A DNA stretch of 64,000 bases. It comes from G963674685 sp963674685 (lineage in GTDB: Bacteria; Lernaellota; Lernaellaia; JACKCT01). The stretch's first letter is position 1, and the number at the start of each line of letters is the position of its first letter. The notes under the pieces were generated by a model. The model saw nothing but the letters and a program-made list of their open reading frames with translations, was not told the origin of the DNA and did no database searches. The position numbers were made by a program, and so were the translations under genes. This document shows positions 1 through 8,184 of the stretch, one piece after another. Where the stretch lies: contig CAXXWT010000009.1 in assembly GCA_963674685.2 (NCBI GenBank), positions 620,001 to 684,000 of the forward strand, read 5' to 3'.

Positions 1-823
1 TCTGGCTGATGTTTCCTTTTAGGGTGTTGATTTCGCCGTTGTGGGCCAGGTATCGAAAGGGCTGCGCCAAAGCCCAACTCGGCAATGTGTTGGTGCTGTA
101 TCGCTGGTGCACGAGGCAGTAGGGGCTGGCGATCATGGGATCCGCCAGGTCGAGGAAATACGGGGACAACTGCCGCCCCGTGAGCAGACCTTTGTAAACG
201 ATGGTGCGCGCGGAAAGGCTGCAAATGTAAAACTGGCTGGCGTCGCCGGGCAGCTTTTCGACCGCCTTTTCGATTTGCCGGCGCAGCACGTAAAGCCTGC
301 GCTCGAAGTCTTCGATGCCGGCGGCGGAGGATGTTATAAACACCTGCTTGATGTTCGGCTGCGTCGACCGGGCAAGTCCCCCGAGATGATTGTCGTTGAC
401 GGGGACGTTTCGCCAATTGAGAATTTCACATTTTTCCCGGCTCGTGATGCTGGAAATGATCTCGACGCACTTTTCGGCAAGTTCATCGTCGGAAGGCAGA
501 AACAGCATTCCGACGGCATATTTCCCGACAGGAGGCAGGGCGGCCTTCGTATTTTTGGCGAAGTGTTTTCTAAAGAATGCGTCGGGAATCCTCATCATGA
601 TCCCGGCGCCGTCCCCCGTGTCTTTATCGCCGCCGATGGCGCCCCGGTGTTCGAGGTTTTCCAGAATTTTTGTTGCGTTGACGATAATGTCGTGTTTCGC
701 CTCGCCGTCCATGCGAGCGATGATTCCGACGCCGCACGCGTCTTTATCCAGTTTGGGATCGTACAACCCCGTCGCTGCGGGGAATCCGGCGGCATTGGTT
801 TTTATTGTCGTATCATTCGACAC
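1..823 (-). CDS. gltB: Glutamate synthase large subunit, N-terminal part (runs off left edge)
   Basis: This is the glutaminase end of glutamate synthase, which releases ammonia from glutamine and channels it to 2-oxoglutarate. The 274 readable codons form a class II glutamine amidotransferase domain. The motif DACGVGIIA near residue 28 supplies the nucleophilic Cys, which in this family becomes the N-terminus after removal of a propeptide. The stretches LEHRGAIGGDKDTGDGAG, HQRYSTNT and LAHNGEINT are also family signatures. The start is GTG: a TGA stop lies in frame just upstream, so no earlier start is possible. The synthase and FMN domains lie beyond the window. Confidence 0.95.
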   Translation of the reverse strand, partial: MSNDTTIKTNAAGFPAATGLYDPKLDKDACGVGIIARMDGEAKHDIIVNATKILENLEHRGAIGGDKDTGDGAGIMMRIPDAFFRKHFAKNTKAALPPVGKYAVGMLFLPSDDELAEKCVEIISSITSREKCEILNWRNVPVNDNHLGGLARSTQPNIKQVFITSSAAGIEDFERRLYVLRRQIEKAVEKLPGDASQFYICSLSARTIVYKGLLTGRQLSPYFLDLADPMIASPYCLVHQRYSTNTLPSWALAQPFRYLAHNGEINTLKGNISQ

Positions 824-901
824 TTTGGCATTTCATCCTTTGAAAAAACGTTGCTCTGAAAAATTCGTGCGGATTTCCCGATCTGGAGAAGCCGAAAGAA
901 A

Positions 902-931
902 ACAATAGTAAATAATGCCGCATCGCGTCAA
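902..931 (-). promoter_or_regulatory. Candidate sigma70 promoter for gltB
   Basis: On the minus strand TTGACG (-35) is followed after 18 bases by TATTGT (-10), about 80 bases before the gltB GTG. This is assigned by eye from consensus only. Confidence 0.42.
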
Positions 932-999
932 GGAGGGGCGGCGATTATGGGCGCATATTTAGTAAAGAATTCCGGAAATGAGCTGCCGATCAATTAAAG

Positions 1000-1027
1000 A
1001 AGGTCGGTCCGAAAACGGACCGACCTT
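1000..1027 (-). terminator. Rho-independent terminator after the OmpA-family gene
   Basis: A perfect 12-bp inverted repeat (AAGGTCGGTCCG and its complement) closes over a 4-base loop 18 bases past the stop of the OmpA-family gene. On the minus strand it is followed by TCTTTAATT. The hairpin separates that gene from gltB. Confidence 0.85.
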
Positions 1028-1045
1028 TTGAAGGATCGTTATAGA

Positions 1046-2884
1046 CTATTCTTCGAAGATGAATTCGACGCGGCGGTTCATTTCGCGGCCTTCGTCGGTG
1101 TCGTTATCGGCGATCGGTTTCTTGTAGCCGTAGCCGATAGGCTCAAGCAGTTCGGCCGAGATGCCCTTGCTGATCAGGTAATCCATCACCGATTCGGTGC
1201 GGCGCTGCGAGAGTTTCGTGTTGTACTCGCGGTACTTCTCGGTGTCCTCGCGCTCTTGCGACGTGTGGCCTTCAATGATGATTTTCTTGAATCCGCCTTC
1301 AGCGTCCTTGCGTCTGATCTTCTTGATCACGTCGTCGAGGATCGGGAAGGACTCGGGACGCAGGCCAGCCTGATCGTAATCGAACTGGATCTTGCCGATC
1401 TGGATGATCTTCTGGCGTAGATAGATCGTTTCCGTGTTGTTCTTCTCGGCTTCGACGACGACTTCCACATCAACGCGTTCATACTGCGTGGCCCACGCGG
1501 AAACCAGGTATTTGCCGGAGTCGATCTGGTTGTTTTCGTATTTGCCCTCGGGCAGCTTGGCCGGGGTGAGTTTGCTGGTTTCGAGATTCTTCACGATGAT
1601 CAAAGCGTCTTTGATGGGCGTGCTGTCTTTCTTGTAAAGCACGTCGACCGTCAGCGTCGTGGCTTTGGGAATCGGCAGGAGTTGAATGGTCACGTAGGTC
1701 TTTTTGCCGACGGTGACGGTTCCTTTGCCGATGCCGGGTTTGTAGTTTTTACGCAGCGCGACGAAGGTAAACTCGCCGGGATCGACTTTCGCGGTGTATT
1801 CGCCCATATCGTCGGTGACGACGGCGAATTTTTTCACGTTGGCGTCGTCGATTTTCGGTGTTTTCGGTCCGGCGACCTTCAATTTGGCCTTGGTCGGCTG
1901 ATTCTGCTCGTCGACAATGTTGACGACGATCGTGCCCTGCGTGGGGCCGAGGCAGCGCGGGAAGTAGTCGATGCCGCCGACAAAACGATATGCGGGAGCG
2001 CCGATGCCGCTGGTCACGCCGCCGCCGACGCCGCCGATGGCTCTGAATCCGCTGCCGAACTTGTAGCGGATGGTGCCGAGAACCTCGTTGGGATCGCCCT
2101 GAACTTTGTTGCTGTCGGCGGTGACGTAATTGCTTCCGAAAAATTCCAAAGAGGCGCTGAGCCCTCCGTAAATCGTGCGGCTAAAGCCGACGCCGTAAAT
2201 ATAAGCGTCGCTGATATCGGCTCCGAAAACGGTTCTCACCGGACGGACCATGTATCCGCCGTTGACGCCGACATTGACGAAACCCAAGTCCTTTTCGAGG
2301 ATCAGTTTCCCGCCGTAGACCGGGGTGCCTTCGCCGAGCAGGATTGTCGCGTCGCCCGTCGGGAAATGCGCGAAACCGGCCAGAGCCAGTCCCAGCCCCA
2401 CGTTGGCGTCTTTGAGAATGCCGAGTTTGATTTCGCCTTTGATGTCGCCCAGCGTGGTTTTGTTGGTCAGCGTACTGGCCTGCGTGTCTTCATTATCCGC
2501 GTCTGGATCGGCTTCCAGATTTTCGAATTCCTTCATGCGGCCGATGTGGTAGGGGATGTCGGCGCCGATGCTCAACCACGAAAAAGGCGAAACGGCTACG
2601 ACCAGGTTGGCCGTGTAGATATTGTTGAGAATTCCCGCGTCGAATTCCTCGTCTGACCGAAGCTCCACGACGCTGTTGGCGTAGTTGAAATACAGTCCGA
2701 ATCCGTAACACATCCTGTCGAGGGTGTGGGCGTCTTCCATGGCTAAAAAGTTGCCGTTGAAGATGCTGGGACGCAGAAGTTGGGCGTCAATGCCCTCCCT
2801 GTCGGTCTCCTGAGCGAAGCCGGTTGTTGCTCCAAAAACCGCAAGAAACACTAGGGCCGGCAAAATAATCGATGCGCGTCGCAT
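1046..2884 (-). CDS. OmpA-family outer-membrane protein with carboxypeptidase-regulatory-like insert
   Basis: The 612-residue protein has a signal peptide ending near GFAQE. It continues with a repetitive beta-strand region of about 290 residues (probable barrel), then one or two beta-sandwich domains of the carboxypeptidase-regulatory type around residues 320-480. The C-terminus is an OmpA/MotB peptidoglycan-binding domain (IQFDYDQAGLRPES, IIIEGHTS, LSQRRTESVMDYL, NRRVEF). It likely anchors the outer membrane to the cell wall. The ATG at 2884 is chosen because GGAG lies 9 bases upstream and a clear signal peptide follows; the frame stays open upstream but reads as leader. Confidence 0.88.
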   Translation of the reverse strand: MRRASIILPALVFLAVFGATTGFAQETDREGIDAQLLRPSIFNGNFLAMEDAHTLDRMCYGFGLYFNYANSVVELRSDEEFDAGILNNIYTANLVVAVSPFSWLSIGADIPYHIGRMKEFENLEADPDADNEDTQASTLTNKTTLGDIKGEIKLGILKDANVGLGLALAGFAHFPTGDATILLGEGTPVYGGKLILEKDLGFVNVGVNGGYMVRPVRTVFGADISDAYIYGVGFSRTIYGGLSASLEFFGSNYVTADSNKVQGDPNEVLGTIRYKFGSGFRAIGGVGGGVTSGIGAPAYRFVGGIDYFPRCLGPTQGTIVVNIVDEQNQPTKAKLKVAGPKTPKIDDANVKKFAVVTDDMGEYTAKVDPGEFTFVALRKNYKPGIGKGTVTVGKKTYVTIQLLPIPKATTLTVDVLYKKDSTPIKDALIIVKNLETSKLTPAKLPEGKYENNQIDSGKYLVSAWATQYERVDVEVVVEAEKNNTETIYLRQKIIQIGKIQFDYDQAGLRPESFPILDDVIKKIRRKDAEGGFKKIIIEGHTSQEREDTEKYREYNTKLSQRRTESVMDYLISKGISAELLEPIGYGYKKPIADNDTDEGREMNRRVEFIFEE

Positions 2885-2996
2885 ACTTGTATCTCCGTGA
2901 GGTTGAAACGAGGGAAATGGTGAATTCCGTTTTTCAAACGCCCAAAACCGGAAGGCCGATATATCTCGACCAACCTGGCATAATTTACCTGCCGCA

Positions 2997-3025
2997 CTTC
3001 TATCACAGGCCGTTGCGGATATCAA
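2997..3025 (-). promoter_or_regulatory. Candidate sigma70 promoter for the OmpA-family gene
   Basis: On the minus strand TTGATA, a 17-base spacer and TAGAAG lie about 115 bases before the ATG, leaving a moderately long leader. Consensus match only. Confidence 0.5.
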
Positions 3026-3162
3026 GGTTTGTTGCATTTGGCGCCTTGCGGGAAAAGAGCTTGTGCGCAGGGTCCCCCAAGTGTTAAAGGATGAAACGGA
3101 TGGCAAGCAACCCTGGGTTTGATTCAAGTGATTTCGGCTTTGTTTTGCTGGAGGTGAAAACG

Positions 3163-3474
3163 ATGAATCGAGAAAAAAGACTCCTGCTTTTGATAACCTT
3201 GTTAAGCGTATTCACGGCCCTTTTCTGGCTGTTATCGTGTGATGAGGATGACGACGATGATGACGATAACGACGAGGGAAATGACGAGCGGGCCGATTTG
3301 CTTTGCGAGGAAGATTTCGAGAATATGACCTGCCTGCAATATTGCCGGTGCCAGCGCTTGGCCTGCGTCGAAACCTTCTCCACCGGCGAATGCGACGCCG
3401 AGATGTGCAAATGCGCGGAGCAATTCGGCTGCCTTTATCATTTTGTGGTTGACGACTATCAGTGCTACGAATAA
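3163..3474 (+). CDS. Small Cys-rich lipoprotein with Asp-rich spacer
   Basis: This 103-residue protein has a lipoprotein-type signal (hydrophobic run then LLSC). An acidic spacer made almost only of Asp, Asn and Glu follows the lipidated Cys. A compact C-terminal region carries about nine Cys (LCEEDF, CLQYCRC, MCKCAEQFGC), suggesting a disulfide-stabilised envelope domain. GGAGGT sits 7 bases before the ATG, which excludes the in-frame ATG further upstream. Its stop overlaps the next start (TAATG), so it is translationally coupled to the acyltransferase gene. No family was recognised. Confidence 0.75.
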   Translation: MNREKRLLLLITLLSVFTALFWLLSCDEDDDDDDDNDEGNDERADLLCEEDFENMTCLQYCRCQRLACVETFSTGECDAEMCKCAEQFGCLYHFVVDDYQCYE

Positions 3475-4247
3475 TGAAAGCTCTTTGGCCTCATGTGCGT
3501 TTTTATCTGACGTTTACCGGGCTCGTGCTGGCGGCGCTGGTTCACGGCGCGCAGTTTTTCATCTTCGGTTTATTCTTTCCCCGCTATACGTATCGCCTGG
3601 CGGTCCTGTGGAGTCAGATGTGGGTCGATATTTACGGCGTCAGAATGTTTACATCCGGCATCACGCGTCCGAAATGGGACGAACCATGCGTCTTGATTTG
3701 CAACCATTTGAGTTACATGGACATTCCCGCCCTGTTTTTGACCGCGCCCATTCACATTCACTTCATCGCCATGAAGAGCTTGCGGAAAGTCCCGATTATC
3801 GGCCGCGCCATGGAAGTGATGCAGATGGTCTTCATCGACCGCGACAAGGGCGGCGAAACGGCATACGCGGCATTGGACAGGGCCGCGGAAAAAATCCGGC
3901 AGGGACGTCAACTGCTGTCTTTCCCGGAAGGCGGAATCAGCAGGGACGGCCGCATCGGCCCGTTTAAAAAGGGACTTTTCCGACTGGCCGTAAAGGCCGA
4001 GGCGCCTATTGCGCCGGTGTTGATACGCGGAACCGGCATCGTGATGGACTGCTATCGGAAAACAAGCCGGCGTCACGACGTGGAGGTCGAGTTCCTCGAT
4101 CCCGTTTCCACGGAAGGTTATTCCGAAGCCAATCTCCAGGAATTGATCGACAAGGTCAGAAATCTGATGGTCGAAAGCTACGGCGACGGTGAACTGACCG
4201 GCCGGGGCGTCGAGTTTTACAAGGCGCCGGCGCCGAAGAATCATTAA
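3474..4247 (+). CDS. plsC: 1-acyl-sn-glycerol-3-phosphate acyltransferase (PlsC family)
   Basis: The 257-residue protein would transfer an acyl chain to lysophosphatidate at the inner membrane, the second acylation in phospholipid synthesis. N-terminal hydrophobic segments precede the catalytic motif NHLSYMD (HX4D). The later block FPEGGISRDGRIGPFKKG matches the FPEG substrate-binding motif. The ATG overlaps the lipoprotein stop by one base. A GTG 12 bases earlier is possible but has no better ribosome site. Paralogous acyltransferases for ornithine lipids or lyso-lipids cannot be excluded. Confidence 0.88.
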   Translation: MKALWPHVRFYLTFTGLVLAALVHGAQFFIFGLFFPRYTYRLAVLWSQMWVDIYGVRMFTSGITRPKWDEPCVLICNHLSYMDIPALFLTAPIHIHFIAMKSLRKVPIIGRAMEVMQMVFIDRDKGGETAYAALDRAAEKIRQGRQLLSFPEGGISRDGRIGPFKKGLFRLAVKAEAPIAPVLIRGTGIVMDCYRKTSRRHDVEVEFLDPVSTEGYSEANLQELIDKVRNLMVESYGDGELTGRGVEFYKAPAPKNH

Positions 4248-4352
4248 TAGCCGATCATACGTTTCTTCGCTCACTGATGTGAGAAATGCCCGCTCATCCT
4301 TCGAATATGCTCAGGAGAAGTTTTGGACGATTTCACGGCTTTATCAGCGAAA

Positions 4353-4377
4353 AAAGGCGATCCTGTGGACCGCCTTT
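4353..4377 (-). terminator. Rho-independent terminator after dksA-like gene
   Basis: An 11-bp stem with one wobble (AAAGGCGGTCC / GGATCGCCTTT on the minus strand) and a 3-base loop is followed by a run of T. It lies 29 bases after the stop of the DksA-like gene. Confidence 0.8.
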
Positions 4378-4405
4378 GAATATCTCGCCTTGAAATCGCC
4401 TTATT

Positions 4406-4807
4406 TTAAAAAAGCTGATTGATTTTCGTGCCTTCGCCGATTCGCCGCTGCTTTTTCTGCTTTTCGATTTCCATTTTGTGTTCAATGGAGTAGCGGGTCC
4501 ACGGACGGATTTGAAGGCGTTTTTTGTTGATCGGCTTGCCCGTTCCCTCGCAATAACCGTACTCGCCGGTCTCGAATTTCTTGAGGGCGTGATCGATTTC
4601 CTTGAGCAATTTTCGATCTTTATCGAGAAGTCGCCAAGCCAGAGCCGCTTCCGTGGCGTGACTGGCCTGATCGGCCTCGTCGCCCAGCGTTCCTCCGGAT
4701 AAAGCGCCTCCGGTTACCGTCTGTTTGGATTTGGTCACGATTTCCTCGCGCCGCTCCAAAAGCATTTTACGGTAGCGTTCAAGTTCTCTTTTCTTGAAAT
4801 CTGCCAT
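4406..4807 (-). CDS. dksA: DksA/TraR-family RNA polymerase-binding protein, Cys-poor
   Basis: The 133-residue protein has a long helical hairpin (residues about 5-80) followed by the DksA C-terminal zinc-finger region. DksA proteins bind the RNA polymerase secondary channel and mediate the stringent response. The finger reads YGYCEGTGKPI then RPWTRYSIEHK, keeping only one of the four zinc-binding Cys. The fold is therefore probably held without zinc, as in other Cys-poor DksA relatives. The helical part includes DEADQASHATEAAL near the tip, where DksA carries its acidic residues. The gene is monocistronic: its own promoter candidate lies upstream and a terminator downstream. Confidence 0.85.
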   Translation of the reverse strand: MADFKKRELERYRKMLLERREEIVTKSKQTVTGGALSGGTLGDEADQASHATEAALAWRLLDKDRKLLKEIDHALKKFETGEYGYCEGTGKPINKKRLQIRPWTRYSIEHKMEIEKQKKQRRIGEGTKINQLF

Positions 4808-4852
4808 TCAGTCGGCTCCTATAGAGCGTAGTTCATCGATTTTGCCCGGAGC

Positions 4853-4880
4853 AATTTATGGATTTTCCAAAAAAAATCAA
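4853..4880 (-). promoter_or_regulatory. Candidate promoter for dksA-like gene
   Basis: On the minus strand TTGATT, a 16-base spacer and TAAATT lie about 45 bases before the ATG in a strongly AT-rich stretch. Confidence 0.4.
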
Positions 4881-4906
4881 GAGAGAATACGCATTTTTTA
4901 AAAGAA

Positions 4907-4933
4907 TTGACGATTCAAAGCAAATCCCATAAT
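4907..4933 (+). promoter_or_regulatory. Weak candidate promoter for wecB
   Basis: TTGACG followed after a short 15-base spacer by CATAAT, about 32 bases before the wecB start. The spacer is suboptimal, so this is tentative. Confidence 0.3.
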
Positions 4934-4965
4934 GATGCCGGGGCGAAAAATAAGGAGAAGTTATA

Positions 4966-6072
4966 GTGATTTCAACACTTTTCGTATTCGGAACCAGACC
5001 GGAAGCCATCAAAATGGCGCCGGTTGTAAAAGAATTGGCGAGCCGGTCGGACACCTACGACGTCAAAGTCGGCGTCACGGCGCAGCACCGACAGATGCTG
5101 GATCAGGTCCTGAACCTTTTCGATATCCGCCCCGACGCGGATTTGAACATCATGAGCCCCAACCAGAGCCTGGACCGGATCGTGGCCAGGGCCATCGAGG
5201 GCGTCGGCAAGGTTATGGACGATTTGAAGCCGGATTTCGTGCTCGTGCAGGGCGACACCACCACCACGTTCGTCGGGGCGCTGGCGGCGTTTCATCGGCA
5301 GATTCCCGTGGCTCACATCGAGGCGGGACTGCGTACGCATGACCGGTATTCCCCTTTCCCGGAGGAAATCAACCGCCAGTTGAGTTCCCGCTTGACCACC
5401 GTGCATCTGGCGCCCACCGATGGATCACGGCAAAACCTGATTGACGAGGGGTTCGACGAAAAAGACGTGTACGTTACGGGCAATACGGTCATCGACGCTT
5501 TGCTGGACGTGGCCGCGAGACCGTTTGAATTCAAGGATCCCGTCCTGACCAATCTGCCGGAGCGGATGATCCTCATCACCGCGCACCGCCGCGAAAGCTT
5601 CGGCGAGCCGTTTATGCACATGTGCGAGGCGATCCGGGAACTGGCGCAGGCCTATCCCGACGTGGCGCTGGTGTACCCGGTGCATCTGAATCCCAACGTA
5701 CGCAAACCCGTGGGCGAGATTTTAAACGGCCTGGATAATGTGCACCTGATCGAGCCCATGGATTACGAGCCTTTCGTGCATCTCATGAAAAGATCGACCA
5801 TCATCCTGACGGATTCCGGAGGCATTCAGGAAGAAGCGCCCTCGCTGGGCAAACCGGTTCTGGTCATGCGCGAAAAAACCGAAAGGCCGGAAGGCATCGC
5901 CGCGGGAACGGTGCGCCTCGTGGGAACGGACAAGAAGGTCATTGTCGACAACACACGCAGGCTGCTGGACGACGAGAAGGCATACAGCGCCATGGCCGAG
6001 GCGAAAAATCCCTACGGCGACGGCAACGCCTCGAAGCGCATTGCGGATATCCTGCCGCGTTATTGTAAATAA
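4966..6072 (+). CDS. wecB: UDP-N-acetylglucosamine 2-epimerase (non-hydrolysing)
   Basis: The 368-residue protein interconverts UDP-GlcNAc and UDP-ManNAc, a precursor for surface polysaccharides. Family signatures are GTRPEAIKMAP at the N-terminus, VQGDTTTTFVGAL, HIEAGLRT, TAHRRE, the HLNPNV segment and the C-terminal block TDSGGIQEEAPSLGKPVLVMR. Length is normal. The start is GTG with TAAGGAG 8 bases upstream. Its 3' end overlaps the convergent sulfatase-like gene by 13 bases. Confidence 0.95.
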   Translation: MISTLFVFGTRPEAIKMAPVVKELASRSDTYDVKVGVTAQHRQMLDQVLNLFDIRPDADLNIMSPNQSLDRIVARAIEGVGKVMDDLKPDFVLVQGDTTTTFVGALAAFHRQIPVAHIEAGLRTHDRYSPFPEEINRQLSSRLTTVHLAPTDGSRQNLIDEGFDEKDVYVTGNTVIDALLDVAARPFEFKDPVLTNLPERMILITAHRRESFGEPFMHMCEAIRELAQAYPDVALVYPVHLNPNVRKPVGEILNGLDNVHLIEPMDYEPFVHLMKRSTIILTDSGGIQEEAPSLGKPVLVMREKTERPEGIAAGTVRLVGTDKKVIVDNTRRLLDDEKAYSAMAEAKNPYGDGNASKRIADILPRYCK

Positions 6073-8081
6073 CCCAGGGCTTTTAAGTTCGCTTTGTCCC
6101 GATCCGAGACGCCGGCTTTGCGGGATTGCCCCGGGCCGGTGTTTTCGCGTTCGCTGTTCGCGGCCTGGATGACGCCCGCTAAATCGGTTGAATCTTCGGT
6201 TTTGTAGATATTGTTTCGCTCAAACGGATCAGAGCCAAGATCGAAAAGCTCCCAGTCTTTTTTCACCTGGAAATGATCCATTTCAAAGGCGAAAGGTTCG
6301 ATCAGCTTTTTGTTATCCTTACGAATGGCGAAACGATGCGGCGCAAAGGCCTCGCTTTCCGCCAGGACGCCGCCCGTGGCGATAAGCTTTTGCAAAAACA
6401 TCGGCGTTTCGCTTCCCGCGCACTGCAACTCGTCTCTTTCGGATTTCGAAAGAACCGAAGCGCCGCTGATCAGATTGAACAAAGCTTTTTGCTCAATCGC
6501 CTGTCCTTGCAGCCGAAATCCCCGGCAATATGCTCCCGGCGGTTTGATGATCAGCGGCACGCGGAGCATTTCTTCATAGAGCGTGATCGAATGGCCCCAC
6601 AGCCCGTGGTCGTCGAATTCCTCGCCGTGGTCCGCGGTGACGATGATCCATGCGTTGTCGTAGCGGCCGATGGCGCGAAGCTTGTTGAAAAACACGCCAA
6701 GCTGCATGTCCACGTCCAGGATTTCCTCGTCATAGCGGGCGATCACAGCCTCTTTTTGCGCCGGCGAAAAATCCATCGCCGCTTTGGCGAACTCGAAGAA
6801 GGGCTCTTGCATAAGGTCTTCCAGCCCGTCGGGACTGGCGCCGAACGCGCCGCGTGCGCCCTGTTTGGATGCATAGGGGTAGTGCGCGTCGTATAGATGG
6901 ATAAATGCGAATGCCGGGGTGCGGTTTTTCTCGATCCATCGCCCGGCGCGCGTGACGATTTCACGGGCCGGGAAATCGGCGCGGAAAAAGTAATGATCGA
7001 CGCCGGAACCGTAGCCGAAGGTGGGACTGAGCAGCACGTTCGTAACGAACGCCGCCGTTCGATATCCCTTCTCCTTGAGATATTCCGTGATGACGAGCTT
7101 GCGCGGGGGCAGGGCGCGGCCGATGTTCGTGACGCCATGTTGATAGGGCAGAAGACCGGTGAACATGCTCATGTGCGTGGGAAGGGTCCAGGCAGAGTGG
7201 GAAATATGCTGCTCCACGAGGATTCCTTCATCGGCCAGCATATCCAGGTTCGGCGTAGTCTGCCGGTGATAGCCGTAGCAGCTCAGGTGATCGGCGCGCA
7301 CCGTATCGATGCTGATGAAAATAATGTCCGGCGCATTGACGTCGTGGGGCTGCGGGGCGATTACCCGATACGCGACAAGCAGCGCCAGAAGCACGCCGAA
7401 AGCCGAAAGCGCGGGGATGCGCGAGACGGGTTTTTCTTTTAACTCTGATTCTTCCGTCATTTGTTTGCGGAAGATGAAGCGTTCGATCCCGGCGGCGAGT
7501 AAAAACGATATCGTCAGTAAAATCAGGGACGCAAGCGACAAAAACGATTTGGGGACGGAAACGGGACCGGAGATCGACGGCACGATGGCGCGCAGCACCA
7601 CCACGCGGACGGGCAAATGTTCCGCCAGGGGGCCGGCCAGATTGTCGCGCATGATCAGCGTGACGATGAAACTGACAAGGGCCAGGATGCCGACGAAAAA
7701 AAGAGGCATGATGGCGTATGCGCGCAAGCGCCTTTTTTTGCTTTTGACGATGCGCCCGGCCAGGCAGCAGAAGATCAGCAGCGTCAGGCCCGCGAAAATT
7801 CCGCGAATCGTCCACAGGCCGATTTCATCACGCAGAAGCGAAAACGCGACATTGCGCAAATGGCGCGCGAAGTATGCGTGTCGCATGACCTTGGTCAGCG
7901 CAATCACGCCGCCGATGACCGCCGACGCCGCCGTCGAAACCAGCATCACGTTTAAGAATCGCCGCAGCCTCGGGCTTGTTTTTTTCTTTTCGTTTTCCGT
8001 CATGTCAACGCATTCGTTGCTGATAAGCATTTGCGCCATACATGCTAAACGCAAAAGCAGACTGGGTGCAATCAACGGCAA
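6060..8081 (-). CDS. Membrane-anchored sulfatase-like hydrolase (alkaline phosphatase superfamily)
   Basis: The protein has several N-terminal membrane segments (to about residue 250) followed by a sulfatase-fold catalytic domain. Metal-binding and nucleophile regions are IIFISIDTVRADHLSCYGY, SAWTLPTHMSMFTG and VTADHGEEFDDHGLWGHS. The position of the formylglycine Cys/Ser holds Thr in WTLPTH, as in phosphotransferases of the LtaS/EptA type. Phosphodiester or phosphoethanolamine chemistry is therefore as likely as sulfate ester cleavage. Start choice: a TTG at 8081 has GGGAGG 6 bases upstream, while the more usual-looking MTENEKKK start (ATG at 8003) has no ribosome site. Both remain possible. 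Confidence 0.8.
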   Translation of the reverse strand: MPLIAPSLLLRLACMAQMLISNECVDMTENEKKKTSPRLRRFLNVMLVSTAASAVIGGVIALTKVMRHAYFARHLRNVAFSLLRDEIGLWTIRGIFAGLTLLIFCCLAGRIVKSKKRRLRAYAIMPLFFVGILALVSFIVTLIMRDNLAGPLAEHLPVRVVVLRAIVPSISGPVSVPKSFLSLASLILLTISFLLAAGIERFIFRKQMTEESELKEKPVSRIPALSAFGVLLALLVAYRVIAPQPHDVNAPDIIFISIDTVRADHLSCYGYHRQTTPNLDMLADEGILVEQHISHSAWTLPTHMSMFTGLLPYQHGVTNIGRALPPRKLVITEYLKEKGYRTAAFVTNVLLSPTFGYGSGVDHYFFRADFPAREIVTRAGRWIEKNRTPAFAFIHLYDAHYPYASKQGARGAFGASPDGLEDLMQEPFFEFAKAAMDFSPAQKEAVIARYDEEILDVDMQLGVFFNKLRAIGRYDNAWIIVTADHGEEFDDHGLWGHSITLYEEMLRVPLIIKPPGAYCRGFRLQGQAIEQKALFNLISGASVLSKSERDELQCAGSETPMFLQKLIATGGVLAESEAFAPHRFAIRKDNKKLIEPFAFEMDHFQVKKDWELFDLGSDPFERNNIYKTEDSTDLAGVIQAANSERENTGPGQSRKAGVSDRDKANLKALGYLQ

Positions 8082-8184
8082 CTAAACCTCCCGGTGAATT
8101 TTCCAAACAATTTTCCTATAATGGATATCGCGAAAACACCGGGATCTCTGACGACCGTCGACACGACGACTCTGGTTCCGCCGT

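Noticed and set aside
1682..2656. 324-codon plus-strand ORF
   Set aside because: Antisense reading of the OmpA-family gene, rich in Ala/Asp/Val without domain.
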